A stretch of DNA of 64,000 bases from Parabacteroides distasonis (GCA_015060925.1 SUXM01000008.1:43311-107310), one strand, 5' to 3'; shown: positions 50,723-60,749, counted from the first letter of the stretch. Numbers and translations: made by a program. The notes: generated by a model from the sequence alone, not told the origin.

Positions 50723-51316
50723 TTACAACGCACGTCCTTTAAAGACATTAGAACTTCCGGCAGGTTTCATCGTTCCTGTAAAAGAGACACGGTTACTATT
50801 GAAATTTGGGTTCACTGTGGCACTACATTGATCTGTACCTTTCGCTATCCGAATAGTGATACCAGCCGAGACAGCAACTCCCTGTACCATCATCTTAAAT
50901 GTCACATTCCCTTTTTTATCTGTTTCTATCTCTACATTGGTTGCACGCCCATCTACCGTAATACCTCCCATTCCATTAGCCCCTATCCCCGGACCGTTAA
51001 AAGCCAACTGGATGGTCGCATGATCTCCTCTCATAGAAACGAAATTGGTACTTGCATTCACATTCACAAATTGTCCACGCTTAAATTCTACCCGATCAGC
51101 TTCCACAACAAAATCTCTATTTTCCATTGCTTTCACACACTGTTCAAACAAAGCCATCTCCGCAGCTTCTGCGGCAGCTTTCTTGGCAGCCTTCTCTGCT
51201 TTTTTAGCCTCTTTTTGTGCTTTTTTGGCAGCTTTTTCAACCTCTTTATCCTGTGCAAATATGGTTGTTCCTGTTCCTAAACAAAGAACCAATAACAAAA
51301 ATAAAACTCTCTTCAT
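50723..51316 (-). CDS. DUF4251 domain protein, exported
   Basis: A 197-aa exported protein: signal peptide MKRVLFLLLVLCLGTGTTIFAQ, then a Lys/Ala-rich coiled helix (about 23-55, 'EKAAKKAQKEAKKAEKAAKK') and a beta-rich DUF4251 domain (about 60-195: 'FVVEADRVEFKRGQFVNVN', 'GGITVDGRATNVEIETDKKG', 'NRVSFTGTMKPAGSSNVF'). The family is Bacteroidetes-specific and of unknown role; the Ala/Lys-rich helix may contact peptidoglycan or DNA-like polymers, which is only a guess. It is a single gene bounded by a terminator. Confidence 0.83.
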   Translation of the reverse strand: MKRVLFLLLVLCLGTGTTIFAQDKEVEKAAKKAQKEAKKAEKAAKKAAAEAAEMALFEQCVKAMENRDFVVEADRVEFKRGQFVNVNASTNFVSMRGDHATIQLAFNGPGIGANGMGGITVDGRATNVEIETDKKGNVTFKMMVQGVAVSAGITIRIAKGTDQCSATVNPNFNSNRVSFTGTMKPAGSSNVFKGRAL

Positions 51317-51397
51317 TATTTATCTTCTTATTAATCAATATTTCTGTGGACTAAAATAGTAAATAATTTAAAACAAACAGCACCTCTTTTCTTAAAA

Positions 51398-52414
51398 TTA
51401 ACAAGCTTTTAGTATTTTGACTAAATCTTCAACAGAATTACACACCTTACAAGTTCCATCCGGTAAGGAGACGACTATATTTTGTGCCCCCTCACAAAGC
51501 ACATTTACCTGCCCCTCTTTAACCTGAGCAGGAAGATAACCATTACGAACCAACGCATTTCCGATCCAATAGGAAGTTTGGACATCCCCCTCCACCCCTA
51601 TAGGCAAGGAGTTTTTTTTCAAACTTAACTTTCCAGTCATTACGTCAAATGTAATTCCCTCTCTATCAAAAAATGATTCAAAAGCCCCAGCCAGGATTAA
51701 ATCTTCCGGTGTTCCACAATCCATCGGTTTTCCTTTCTCTTGCAACCAAAGACGATCCGCCATCTGAATAGCCAAATCCAAATCATGCGTAGATAGTAAA
51801 ATAGCTTTCTGTTGTTCCGTAGCCAAACGGTGTAAAAGAGCCATTGTCTCAATACGGCTGGTCACATCCAAAAAGGCAGTCGGTTCATCTAATAAAATAA
51901 TCGGGCATTGCTGCGCCAAGGCCTTTGCTATCATCACCTTTTGTCGCTCTCCATCACTCAGCTCTGAGACATAGTTCTGCGCCTTATGAACCATACCAAC
52001 CTGTTCCAAAGAATGTTCAATAATTTCCCGGTCTTGCCGTCTCAACTGTCCAAAAAAACCTGTATAAGGATAACGCCCCAAAGAAACTAATTCATAAACC
52101 GTAATTCCGCCGGCATTGGTCTTTTCAGTCAAAACAACTCCGACCATCAATGAAAATTGCTGTTGCGAATAATATGCAAGCGGTTTCCCCATCAACAGAA
52201 TCTCTCCTCCTAAAGGAGGTTGGAACCCACAAAGTGTACGAAGCAATGTCGACTTTCCTGCACCATTCAAACCTAACAAGCAGGTAACCTCACCAGCAAA
52301 AAGTTTTAAATTCAAACAATCATGAATGACCTTCGGTCTCCCTTTCCTCAACAGGTAACCAATACTCAATTCTTTCGTCTCTATCACATAGTCTCCCACT
52401 TGCATATCAGTCAA
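51398..52414 (-). CDS. FecE/BtuD-like ABC transporter ATP-binding protein
   Basis: Powers a FecCD-type importer for siderophore, haem or cobalamin. Residues 1-255 form the ATPase: Walker A 'GLNGAGKSTL', Q-loop, signature 'LSDGERQKV', Walker B 'CPIILLDEPTAFLD', H-loop 'STHDLDLA'. A C-terminal extension (about 260-338, 'WIGNALVRNGYLPAQVKEGQ', 'DGTCKVCNSVEDLVKIL') is not part of the usual ATPase and holds a CxxC pair; similar tails occur in other Bacteroidetes FecE-type proteins. It overlaps the permease gene by 8 nt. No periplasmic binding protein is adjacent. Confidence 0.9.
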   Translation of the reverse strand: MTDMQVGDYVIETKELSIGYLLRKGRPKVIHDCLNLKLFAGEVTCLLGLNGAGKSTLLRTLCGFQPPLGGEILLMGKPLAYYSQQQFSLMVGVVLTEKTNAGGITVYELVSLGRYPYTGFFGQLRRQDREIIEHSLEQVGMVHKAQNYVSELSDGERQKVMIAKALAQQCPIILLDEPTAFLDVTSRIETMALLHRLATEQQKAILLSTHDLDLAIQMADRLWLQEKGKPMDCGTPEDLILAGAFESFFDREGITFDVMTGKLSLKKNSLPIGVEGDVQTSYWIGNALVRNGYLPAQVKEGQVNVLCEGAQNIVVSLPDGTCKVCNSVEDLVKILKAC

Positions 52415-53441
52415 AATATTGAATATTTTTTCGATTCACGATCACATAAATAATGACAGGTGCACCTAAAATAGGCGTTACCGCATTCAAAGGCAAAAGA
52501 TTGTTGGTTCCAGGTACCACCATCAGTAAATTACACAACAGGGCAACACAGGCTCCTAACAGCATAGTAACTGGAACTAACATCTTATGGTTAGAAGATC
52601 CTAATCCTAAACGAGCAACATGAGGGACAGCCAAACCTATAAAAGCGATAGGGCCACAAAAAGCCGTCGTTGTTGCAGTCAGCAACCCCGTACAAAACAA
52701 AATTATTATACGGATACGTTTTATTTTAACACCCAAATTGGCAGCATACGATTCTCCTAACAATAAAGCATTTAGAGGTTTGATTAATAAAATAGCCAAC
52801 AACAAACCAACCAAAGAGAAGCCAATCAAATAAGGTAACTGCGCCAATGAGACCCCTGAAAAATTTCCTAACCCCCACATAACAAACGCATGCACCCTAT
52901 CAGAAGAGGCATAATAGTTCAACACCGAAATTAAAGAAGAAGACAGATAACCAATCATGAGACCTATAATCAGTAACATGACATTGTTTTTCACCTTTGC
53001 CGAAAAGTAAATAATCAAAGCCAAAATAGTCATTGACCCAATAAAAGCAGCCATAATCACCATTAAATAACCACTAAACGGAAAATCCATTACCCGGCTC
53101 AATGTCCCACCAAAATAAAGCATAATAGTTGCCACTCCTAAATTGGCACCATCACTAATACCTAAGATAGAGGGACCAGCTAAAGGATTCCGGAAGAGGG
53201 TTTGCAAAAGCAACCCACTGATAGCCAAAGATGCTCCCACGAATAAAGCAGTCACAGCCTGTGGGAATCGGCTCTGCAATACGATATTTGTCCAAGCTGA
53301 CCGCCCAATCTCCTCTCCCAACAAGATACGAGCCACACTATCCGAAGGAATAGATACCGCTCCATACATCAAACTTCCTATAAACAAAAGCAACAGAAGA
53401 GATACTAATAACGGATATATGACAAATGCCTGTCTCTTCAT
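52407..53441 (-). CDS. FecCD-family ABC transporter permease
   Basis: A 344-aa membrane permease with about ten hydrophobic segments and FecCD signatures: 'SRFPQAVTALFVGASLAISG', 'LLLQTLFRNPLAGPSILGIS', 'GNFSGVSLAQLPYLIGF', 'TAFCGPIAFIGLAVPHVARL'. It partners the ATPase whose start it overlaps, and lies 2 nt after the TonB receptor gene, so the three make an uptake operon. Substrate class: iron-siderophore, haem or B12; no riboswitch upstream to decide. Confidence 0.92.
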   Translation of the reverse strand: MKRQAFVIYPLLVSLLLLLFIGSLMYGAVSIPSDSVARILLGEEIGRSAWTNIVLQSRFPQAVTALFVGASLAISGLLLQTLFRNPLAGPSILGISDGANLGVATIMLYFGGTLSRVMDFPFSGYLMVIMAAFIGSMTILALIIYFSAKVKNNVMLLIIGLMIGYLSSSLISVLNYYASSDRVHAFVMWGLGNFSGVSLAQLPYLIGFSLVGLLLAILLIKPLNALLLGESYAANLGVKIKRIRIIILFCTGLLTATTTAFCGPIAFIGLAVPHVARLGLGSSNHKMLVPVTMLLGACVALLCNLLMVVPGTNNLLPLNAVTPILGAPVIIYVIVNRKNIQYFD

Positions 53442-53443
53442 CT

Positions 53444-55987
53444 TTACATACCTTGTTGCTCGCCTCCTGAAACTGAAGCATTTCCTTCTCCTCCACCTTT
53501 TGAGTCATCATTACTGATCCCCCGGCGGACTCTCTTGATTTGGCCTTTCATCGTACCAAAACGATAAGAGACACTCAACCCGAACTCACGTGCACTTCGC
53601 CAATTCTTTGATATATTATGGAAGCCTTCTCCCGTAGTCGTTGTTTCCATCTTCATCGTTTTCCAGAATGGGTTTTGCATACGCAAAGAAATAGATAATT
53701 TCTTCTTAAAGAGGTCTTTGCTTATATTCATTCCGGCAAAATAGAAAGAGGAGTTTTCTCCTTGCAACTGCACACGCGGGCTGAAATAACCTCCGTTCAG
53801 ATTGATTCGAAAATCTTTCGGTAATGTAAACTGAGTACCAGCAAAGAGACGTCCGGAGACTCCATCATTACTCATATCCAACGAAGAGGCCTTTAAGTCG
53901 GTATAATTCAACCCACCATTCATATAGATACGAAACCAAATTGTTGGCGACCAATTGCCATACACAAACAACCCCACCTCCTGTTTCTTACCTATATTAT
54001 CATAAGTATTCCACAAAGCTCCGTTGTATTGGGAACGTGGGTCTGTACTGGGGAAATCAGCTGTAAAGGTATAACGTTCAATCGAATTATTTACAAAGGT
54101 GTAACTCAAACTGGCATTCACACTGAACTTTTGCGTAAACTTACTGAAATTGAAGTTGACATTGTTACTCTTTTCCGATTCCAAATTCGGATTACCTTGT
54201 GAGATATTCAAAGGGTTAGCATCATTGATATACGGATTCAAAAACCAGATACCCGGCCGCTGAATACGCATATTATACCCCAAACGGATTTGCGATGACA
54301 TATCCATTTGGTAAGTTAAGACAGCATTAGGTACAACATCAAAATAATTCGTATTGAAGTTCATCTCTGGAACTTTTGCAAATTCAGCATTCAAGCTCGT
54401 ACCTTCCGCACGTACACCAGCCTTTACTCCAAACTTATTCAGACGAACTAAATAACCTAAGTAGGCAGAATAGATATGTTGGGTATGACGGAACTGACTA
54501 TTATCTCTCGAATGATCTTCCCATACATTTGTTGAATCATTGTATATCTGCTCCAAAGTATTACTTTTATTCTGACGGTTGATGTACTTCACACCTACCT
54601 CCAAAGTCTGTTTATGGAACAGAGGAGTAGTATAATCTACTTGACCTGTATGCTCCACAGTCGCTGCATCATTGATATTCCATTTGGGGTATTCGCTTGC
54701 CAAGTAATACCCAAACTCATCTGTCAGTTCTGTACGGCTTTCATTATCATTCGGGGATTGACTGAAACGATAAGAGATAGTCAACAATTCATCCTTTTTC
54801 TTTGTCGAATGTTGATAATCCAAATTTATATCTGTAGATCCGAAAAGTCCTTCGGATACACTGTTTCGGTGATACTTATAAATAGGATCTACAGAAGTCC
54901 CTTTTACAGGACTCAACACAGCATCCAACTCTGAAAGATTTTTCGACTTGCCTCGGAAAAGATTAACTCCCAAGCTCAACAAGTTCATAGAATCAATCTC
55001 ATAACTTGCCTCCAAATGGCTATATTGGAACGGTCCTTTATGCTTACTACGTCCCTTTTCTATCGCAACAGTCGATTCACCATTCGCCAACCGGTCAGTA
55101 TCCGTATGACGTTCCGTATAAGAATCATTCCAAGGAGAGTTCCGATAATTATATCCATAATTTCCAGTAACACCCAATTTACCGGCTTTCAAAGAAATAT
55201 ATCCTCCGGCACCCACACTACCTAACGTACTGGCATTGGCACGAACCGTACCAGTATACCCTTGCACAGCATTCTTAGTCGTTACAATATTAATGATACC
55301 ACCGACTCCCTCTGCATCATACTTAGATCCTGGGTCAGTAATCACTTCAATATTTTTGATAGTATTGGCTGGCATACTTTTTAAAACTTCAGAAGCATTA
55401 TCTCCGCTTAACAAATTGGAAGGTTTGCCATTCATGTAAATTTTATAATTGGAAGAACCTTTCAATTGTATCTTATCTTCTCCGTCAACAGTGACCATAG
55501 GAACTTTACGAAACATATCCAACGCGTTATTGGTTTTAGACTCCGGATCATCCTCCATGCTATAGGTCAATTTATCAACCTCCACCTTTACCAATGGTTT
55601 CTGAGCAGTCACCGTCACCTCTTTCAATTGTTGCGTATCATCATGCATATAAAGTTTTCCAAAATCCAACACTCTCCTGTTCTCTGAAAGGGTAAAGAAC
55701 TTTTGAGCCGGGATCTTTCCTAAAGACTCCATCACCATCACATATTTACCGGCATTATTTAATGTAGCAGTAAATCTTCCATCCTCATCACAAGCTAACA
55801 ATTTAACCGGTTCTTTAGGTGTTGCTGCCCAAGCAATCCGTAAGGTTGCATAAGGAACCGACTCACTGGATAAGGAATCAACCACCTGTCCTTTAATAGT
55901 AAAGAGGGCTGTCTCCCCTCCTTTTTGGGCAAACACAGAGATAGCCATAAACAGGCTTAGTACAAAATAAAGGCTTTTCACTCTCAT
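53444..55987 (-). CDS. TonB-dependent receptor-type outer membrane protein
   Basis: An 847-aa outer-membrane receptor. Signal peptide MRVKSLYFVLSLFMAISVFAQ; carboxypeptidase-regulatory-like domain (about 28-115, 'GQVVDSLSSESVPYATLRIA'); TonB plug (about 125-235, 'NALDMFRKVPMVTVDGEDKI', 'IKNIEVITDPGSKYDAEGVG'); then a barrel of the OMP_b-brl_3 type ('LGYNMRIQRPGIWFLNPYI', 'GNPNLESEKSNNVNFNF') ending 'GMNISKDLFKKKLSISL...' and 'FGLSVSYRFG'. It is the first gene of the receptor-permease-ATPase operon, so it likely imports the same substrate across the outer membrane. A -7 box lies at 56028. Confidence 0.88.
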   Translation of the reverse strand: MRVKSLYFVLSLFMAISVFAQKGGETALFTIKGQVVDSLSSESVPYATLRIAWAATPKEPVKLLACDEDGRFTATLNNAGKYVMVMESLGKIPAQKFFTLSENRRVLDFGKLYMHDDTQQLKEVTVTAQKPLVKVEVDKLTYSMEDDPESKTNNALDMFRKVPMVTVDGEDKIQLKGSSNYKIYMNGKPSNLLSGDNASEVLKSMPANTIKNIEVITDPGSKYDAEGVGGIINIVTTKNAVQGYTGTVRANASTLGSVGAGGYISLKAGKLGVTGNYGYNYRNSPWNDSYTERHTDTDRLANGESTVAIEKGRSKHKGPFQYSHLEASYEIDSMNLLSLGVNLFRGKSKNLSELDAVLSPVKGTSVDPIYKYHRNSVSEGLFGSTDINLDYQHSTKKKDELLTISYRFSQSPNDNESRTELTDEFGYYLASEYPKWNINDAATVEHTGQVDYTTPLFHKQTLEVGVKYINRQNKSNTLEQIYNDSTNVWEDHSRDNSQFRHTQHIYSAYLGYLVRLNKFGVKAGVRAEGTSLNAEFAKVPEMNFNTNYFDVVPNAVLTYQMDMSSQIRLGYNMRIQRPGIWFLNPYINDANPLNISQGNPNLESEKSNNVNFNFSKFTQKFSVNASLSYTFVNNSIERYTFTADFPSTDPRSQYNGALWNTYDNIGKKQEVGLFVYGNWSPTIWFRIYMNGGLNYTDLKASSLDMSNDGVSGRLFAGTQFTLPKDFRINLNGGYFSPRVQLQGENSSFYFAGMNISKDLFKKKLSISLRMQNPFWKTMKMETTTTGEGFHNISKNWRSAREFGLSVSYRFGTMKGQIKRVRRGISNDDSKGGGEGNASVSGGEQQGM

Positions 55988-56027
55988 CGTCTCTTGAATA
56001 TTCTAAATATTATCCTTAAAAACGGTG

Positions 56028-56035
56028 CAAAGGTA
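56028..56035 (-). promoter_or_regulatory. -7 box for the TonB receptor operon
   Basis: TACCTTTG on the minus strand matches TAnnTTTG, 41 nt upstream of the start at 55987. No obvious riboswitch fits in the short leader. Confidence 0.55.
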
Positions 56036-56120
56036 CATCACTATACGGGCAATTCGTATCATCAGGATTAAAAAAAATGCAAAATATATCTACAATTATG
56101 CTATTTCTATGTATTTCAAT

Positions 56121-56128
56121 TATTTTTG
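56121..56128 (+). promoter_or_regulatory. -7 box for the nitroreductase gene
   Basis: TATTTTTG matches TAnnTTTG, 33 nt before the ATG at 56161; it supports that start over the ATG at 56077. Confidence 0.5.
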
Positions 56129-56160
56129 TAGCGGTAAGATTATTAAAAAGAAAAACACGT

Positions 56161-56796
56161 ATGAGAAAATCATCTTTTATTTTGACAATTTTATTGTTCA
56201 TAACTGCTATGCATGCACAAGATTTAAAGAAAATCCAACTAAACGTACCAGATAAAAATCGGGGAAGTTCCGTCATGAAAGCCTTATCAGACCGCCGTTC
56301 TGATCGGGAATATGACAACAAAGAACTTAGCCTGCAAGATTTATCCGACCTATTATGGGCTGCGAACGGAATAAACAGACCGGATGGAAAAAGGACTGCT
56401 CCATCTGCATTAAATAAACAGGACATAGACATTTATGTGGTCATGAAAGAAGGAGCTTACCTTTATGACGCCAAATCCAACAGCTTGCTACCGATAGCCA
56501 AAGGGGATTACCGTGGGTCAGTTGCCGGCAGTCAAGAGTTCGTTAAAGCAGCTCCGGTCAGTTTGGTATTGGTTTCTGACCTCTCCCGCTTCGGTAAAAT
56601 TTCTGATCATACCAAATTAATGGCTGCCGTAGATGCCGGTTCTGTCAGCCAAAACATCAATATTTTCTGTGCAGCCGTAGGATTGGCAACCGTACCACGT
56701 GCCTCTATGGATATGAAAGCACTGAAAGAGATATTGAAATTAACAGAAAATCAATTACCTTTGATGAATAATCCGGTTGGATATTTCAAAAAATAA
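56161..56796 (+). CDS. Exported SagB/nitroreductase-like FMN protein
   Basis: A 211-aa protein from the ATG at 56161, chosen because MRKSSFILTILLFITAMHAQ is a signal peptide and the -7 box lies upstream; an ATG at 56077 would add 28 residues. The mature part shows the nitroreductase fold with FMN-contact 'ALSDRRSDREYDNKELSLQD', 'LLWAANGINRPDGKRTAPSA' and 'AVDAGSVSQNINIFCAAVGL'. Substrate unknown; exported SagB-like oxidoreductases are common in Bacteroidetes. It lies 43 nt before the second GH2 gene. Confidence 0.82.
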   Translation: MRKSSFILTILLFITAMHAQDLKKIQLNVPDKNRGSSVMKALSDRRSDREYDNKELSLQDLSDLLWAANGINRPDGKRTAPSALNKQDIDIYVVMKEGAYLYDAKSNSLLPIAKGDYRGSVAGSQEFVKAAPVSLVLVSDLSRFGKISDHTKLMAAVDAGSVSQNINIFCAAVGLATVPRASMDMKALKEILKLTENQLPLMNNPVGYFKK

Positions 56797-56839
56797 TAAA
56801 AACAGCATATCAATATAATCTATATTAAATATATCAATT

Positions 56840-59530
56840 ATGAAAAACATCCTTTTAGGAATTTTATTCTTATTCAATTGTTGCCTGCTACAGGCTCAAA
56901 CACCTAATTACTATCGGAATCCAGATAGAATCTATTTAGACTCCAAAGATGGACACAACGGAAATTATACATGGCAAATGTATAAAGCCGGAGAAGTCAA
57001 GGAAGCTGCCGAAAAAGTATCACAACCGGGTTATCAGACCCAACAATGGATGCCGGCAATCGTACCAGGTACCGTTTTAAACTCTTTAGTTTACAACAAA
57101 GTGTATCCGGAACCCTATTATGGCATGAACAACCATATCGATGAAAAGATTATCCCTGATTTGGCACATGCCGGTCGTGATTTCTACACCTATTGGTTCC
57201 GTACAGAGTTCGATATTCCTGAAGGTTATAAGGACAAAATCGTTTGGCTTCAGGTAGATGGTATCAACTACCGTGCAGAAATCTGGGTAAACGGTTTTCT
57301 TTTAGGCAATATGTCCGGTATGTTCAAAGAAGATTATATCGACATCACCGACTTCGCACGTGTTGGACAAAAGAATGCATTGGCTATCAAAGTCTATCCA
57401 GTCGATGTACCGGGTACAATCATGCCTAAACGTTGGGGTGCAGTCGGTGAGTTCCAAAACGGAGGAGATGGAAACATCGGTTTAAACACAACTATGTTGA
57501 TGAGTGTAGGTTGGGACTTTACATTCAATGACGGTATCCGTGACCGCAACACCGGTATCTGGAAAAACATCAGCTTATACGCTACAGACCAAGCGGTGAT
57601 TCGTCATCCTTTCATCAAATCAGAATTGGCTAAACCGAATTATGATGTAGCAAAAGAAACCGTAAGCGTAGAGGTTATCAACCCGACACAGAAAGATGTA
57701 AAATGTACCGTTAAAGGTGAAATCGTAGGTGAAAACATTACTTTCAGCAAGGATGTTAACCTATTCAGAGGCGAAACCAAAGAAATTTGTTTCACTCCGG
57801 AAGAGTTCCCTCAATTGGTAATCAAAAACCCTCGTTTGTGGTGGCCATTATTCAAAGGCAATCCTGAATTGTACGAATTAAAATTAACCGTTACTGTAGA
57901 TGGTAAAATTTCAGACGAAACCAAAACTCGTTTCGGTATTCGTGAAATCGTTTCTGATCAAAACACTCCGGACAAATCTCGTCAGTTCTATGTAAACGGT
58001 AAGAAAATTTTTATCCGTGGTACAAACTGGATTCCGGAAGCGATGCTTCGCCATTCTGACAAACGTACATACGCAGAATTACGTTATACCAAACAATGTG
58101 GTATCAACTTAGTTCGTATGTGGGGTGGTGGTATTGCAGAATCAGACTATTTCTTCCAGCTTTGTGACGAAATGGGGCTTTTGGTTTGGCAAGAATTCTG
58201 GATGACCGGTGACACCAAGCATCCACACGACAAAAACCTATATTTAAGCAATGTAGAAGCTACCGTTAAACGTTTGCGCAACCATCCTTCTTTGGCTTAC
58301 TATGTATCTTCCAATGAAAGTACAGAAATGCCAGAAGCGAAAGATTTAATCATGAAATTAGATGGTACTCGTGGTTACCAAATGCAATCTGAATGTGACG
58401 GTGTACACGATGGTAGCCCATACAAACAGGTTAACCCGATGCAACACTATGAAAACACAGCATCTCCACGTGGTAGCCGTGTCGATGGTTTCAACCCTGA
58501 ATATGGTTCACCTACTATCCCGACTATCGAAACACTTCGTGAAGTGATGGATGAAAAAGATTTGTGGCCGATGAATAAGAAAGTATGGGATTATCATGAT
58601 GGTAATGGTTTCCACTTGATGTCAACCATGTACAAAGATTTGACAAATAACTACGGTGAATCTTCTTCTTTGGAAGAGTTTGTAACCAAAGGTCAATTTG
58701 TTGGAGCTATGAACTCTAAATCTATCTGGGAAGTATGGAACTACAACAAACATCACTATGGAGATCGTTATGCTTCCGGTCTTTTATTCTGGTATCATAA
58801 CTGTCCGATGAGTCAAGTTTGTGCTCGTATGTGGGACTACTCTTTGGAACCAACAGCCTCTTTGTATCATACACAAAATGCATTGGAACCGCTTCATGCT
58901 CAATTCGACTATTTGAAGAATACGGTATCTGTTTATAACGATTACTATCAGGCATTCAACAATTACAAAGTATCTGCCGAAGTATATGATTTGAATACAA
59001 AGAAAGTTTGGAGCAAATCACAAACTATCAACATTCCGGAAGATGGTGTTGTAAATGATATCTTTACAATCGATTTCCCTGCAAACATCACTCAGGTTCA
59101 CTTCATCAAACTTCGCCTATACAACGAAAAAGGCAAAGAGATTGCCAATACATTCTACTGGCGTTCAAATGACAAATACGAAGGCAGCAAGACTTTGACA
59201 GGTCCGACCTCTTCCGGTTTCGAAGATTTATCTAAGTTGAAACAGGTTCAATTAAAGACTCGTCATCAGGTATATGAAGAAAACGGTCGCCACTTCATCA
59301 AAGCTGAAATCAAGAATACCTCATCTACATTGGCGTTCTTTACTCAACTTCAGTTATTGGACGAAAACAAAAAACCGGTACGCCCGAGCTTCTATACAGA
59401 CAACTTCTTCTCTTTATTACCGGGAGAAAGTAAGACAATCCTTATTGAAACCGCTCTTGAGGATATGCCGGCTAAACCGACATTCGTAGTGAAAGGCTGG
59501 AACGTTAAATCAAAGACTTTCCAACTCTAA
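56840..59530 (+). CDS. Glycoside hydrolase family 2 (exo-beta-glucosaminidase / beta-mannosidase type)
   Basis: An 896-aa secreted glycosidase, signal peptide MKNILLGILFLFNCCLLQAQ. Order: N-terminal jellyroll (about 40-240), Ig-like domain (about 250-365), TIM barrel (about 370-690) with acid/base Glu493 in 'YYVSSNESTEMP' and nucleophile candidate Glu554 in 'GFNPEYGSPTIPT', and C-terminal beta domains. The signatures 'MWGGGIAESDYFFQLCDEMG' and 'WQEFWMTGD' match exo-beta-D-glucosaminidase and endo-beta-mannosidase members of GH2. Substrate remains to be shown. It follows the nitroreductase gene and ends at a strong terminator. Confidence 0.86.
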   Translation: MKNILLGILFLFNCCLLQAQTPNYYRNPDRIYLDSKDGHNGNYTWQMYKAGEVKEAAEKVSQPGYQTQQWMPAIVPGTVLNSLVYNKVYPEPYYGMNNHIDEKIIPDLAHAGRDFYTYWFRTEFDIPEGYKDKIVWLQVDGINYRAEIWVNGFLLGNMSGMFKEDYIDITDFARVGQKNALAIKVYPVDVPGTIMPKRWGAVGEFQNGGDGNIGLNTTMLMSVGWDFTFNDGIRDRNTGIWKNISLYATDQAVIRHPFIKSELAKPNYDVAKETVSVEVINPTQKDVKCTVKGEIVGENITFSKDVNLFRGETKEICFTPEEFPQLVIKNPRLWWPLFKGNPELYELKLTVTVDGKISDETKTRFGIREIVSDQNTPDKSRQFYVNGKKIFIRGTNWIPEAMLRHSDKRTYAELRYTKQCGINLVRMWGGGIAESDYFFQLCDEMGLLVWQEFWMTGDTKHPHDKNLYLSNVEATVKRLRNHPSLAYYVSSNESTEMPEAKDLIMKLDGTRGYQMQSECDGVHDGSPYKQVNPMQHYENTASPRGSRVDGFNPEYGSPTIPTIETLREVMDEKDLWPMNKKVWDYHDGNGFHLMSTMYKDLTNNYGESSSLEEFVTKGQFVGAMNSKSIWEVWNYNKHHYGDRYASGLLFWYHNCPMSQVCARMWDYSLEPTASLYHTQNALEPLHAQFDYLKNTVSVYNDYYQAFNNYKVSAEVYDLNTKKVWSKSQTINIPEDGVVNDIFTIDFPANITQVHFIKLRLYNEKGKEIANTFYWRSNDKYEGSKTLTGPTSSGFEDLSKLKQVQLKTRHQVYEENGRHFIKAEIKNTSSTLAFFTQLQLLDENKKPVRPSFYTDNFFSLLPGESKTILIETALEDMPAKPTFVVKGWNVKSKTFQL

Positions 59531-59555
59531 ATAAAAGTCTTTGATTCATATCTCT

Positions 59556-59608
59556 ATCCGACTGTCTGATTCACATTTTTATCCGATCAGACAGTCGGAT
59601 ATTTTTTT
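59556..59608 (+). terminator. Strong intrinsic terminator after the second GH2 gene
   Basis: ATCCGACTGTCTGAT pairs perfectly with ATCAGACAGTCGGAT (15 bp) across a 15-nt loop, followed by seven T or more. Confidence 0.9.
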
Positions 59609-59651
59609 GTAACCCGATTTGTTTATGTATTTTTGTTGAAATTTTATCACT

Positions 59652-60746
59652 ATGCCACTATTTTTCATTGCACTTCTCAGTGCTTATCTGATTGGGAATA
59701 TCTACATATTCATTCGAGGAGCTCAAGCGGTAAGTACTTTCCCTTGGAGTATTAAAATCTTACTTACCCTACTATATTGGTGTACCGCCCTCTCTTTTAT
59801 CGGTAGTTTTCTGCTACGGAACATCAAACTTCCCTTTATCCTCTCTCATACTTTTCACGAGATTGGAACAGGTTGGTTGGTCTTTACCCTTTACATGGTG
59901 TTATGCCTTCTCTTCTTTGATCTGTTAAGACTTTTCAACACCCCGTTTAAACAAGGATTCACACTATCAATATTACTTACTATCAGCTTATTAGGAGACG
60001 GATATTATAACTTTAAAAATCCTCAAACAAAAGTTATCAACATCACTATCAACAAAACACTCCCTACTTATACACAACCAATCAAGGTTGTTGCAGTGAG
60101 CGATGTACATTTAGGACATGGTACCGGGAAAAAGCAACTCAAACAATATGTGGATCATATCAACAACCTGCACCCCGACCTCATCCTCGTAGCCGGTGAC
60201 CTAATCGACAACAGTGTCGTCCCTCTTTATGAGCAACAGATGCAGGAAGAGTTATCCCAACTACAAGCCCCTTTAGGTATCTACATGGTTCCGGGGAATC
60301 ATGAATTTATCAGTGGTATCGAAAAATGTATTCCTTTTTTGGAGCAGACACCAATCCGGCTCCTCCGGGATACTGTCATCACACTTCCTAATGGTCTTCA
60401 GTTGATTGGGCGAGATGACCGAAGTAACCGTTCCCGGTTACCTTTACAGACTTTGCTCCAACAGACAGACCCCAACAAACCAATTTTACTTTTAGACCAT
60501 CAACCCTTTCATTTGAATGAAACAGAAAAAGCAGGTGTGGATTTCCAGTTCAGTGGCCATACACACCATGGACAAATTTGGCCTATCACACTCGTAACCG
60601 ACCATCTGTTTGAGCAAAGCTATGGATATCGCCAATGGGGAGACAGCCATATCTATGTATCCTCCGGTCTATCCCTTTGGGGACCACCCTTCCGTATCGG
60701 AACAGACAGTGAGTTTGTCATTATCCAAATTACCTGTAAAAAGTAA
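59652..60746 (+). CDS. Membrane-anchored metallophosphoesterase 1
   Basis: A 364-aa protein with several N-terminal hydrophobic segments (about 1-125) and a C-terminal calcineurin-like phosphoesterase domain of YaeI type (about 145-362). Metal-site motifs: 'VVAVSDVHLGHGTG' (DxH), 'ILVAGDLIDNSV' (GDxxD), 'MVPGNHEFISG' (GNHE), 'ILLLDHQPFHLN' and 'FSGHTHHGQIW' (GHTHxGQ). YaeI-like enzymes cleave lipid headgroup phosphates or lipid A precursors; the substrate here is unknown. Followed 3 nt later by a paralogue. Confidence 0.9.
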   Translation: MPLFFIALLSAYLIGNIYIFIRGAQAVSTFPWSIKILLTLLYWCTALSFIGSFLLRNIKLPFILSHTFHEIGTGWLVFTLYMVLCLLFFDLLRLFNTPFKQGFTLSILLTISLLGDGYYNFKNPQTKVINITINKTLPTYTQPIKVVAVSDVHLGHGTGKKQLKQYVDHINNLHPDLILVAGDLIDNSVVPLYEQQMQEELSQLQAPLGIYMVPGNHEFISGIEKCIPFLEQTPIRLLRDTVITLPNGLQLIGRDDRSNRSRLPLQTLLQQTDPNKPILLLDHQPFHLNETEKAGVDFQFSGHTHHGQIWPITLVTDHLFEQSYGYRQWGDSHIYVSSGLSLWGPPFRIGTDSEFVIIQITCKK

Positions 60747-60749
60747 ACC

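Noticed and set aside
55988..56160. Cobalamin or other riboswitch upstream of the TonB receptor operon
   Set aside because: The leader between the -7 box and the start is only about 40 nt, too short, and no B12-box-like sequence is visible.
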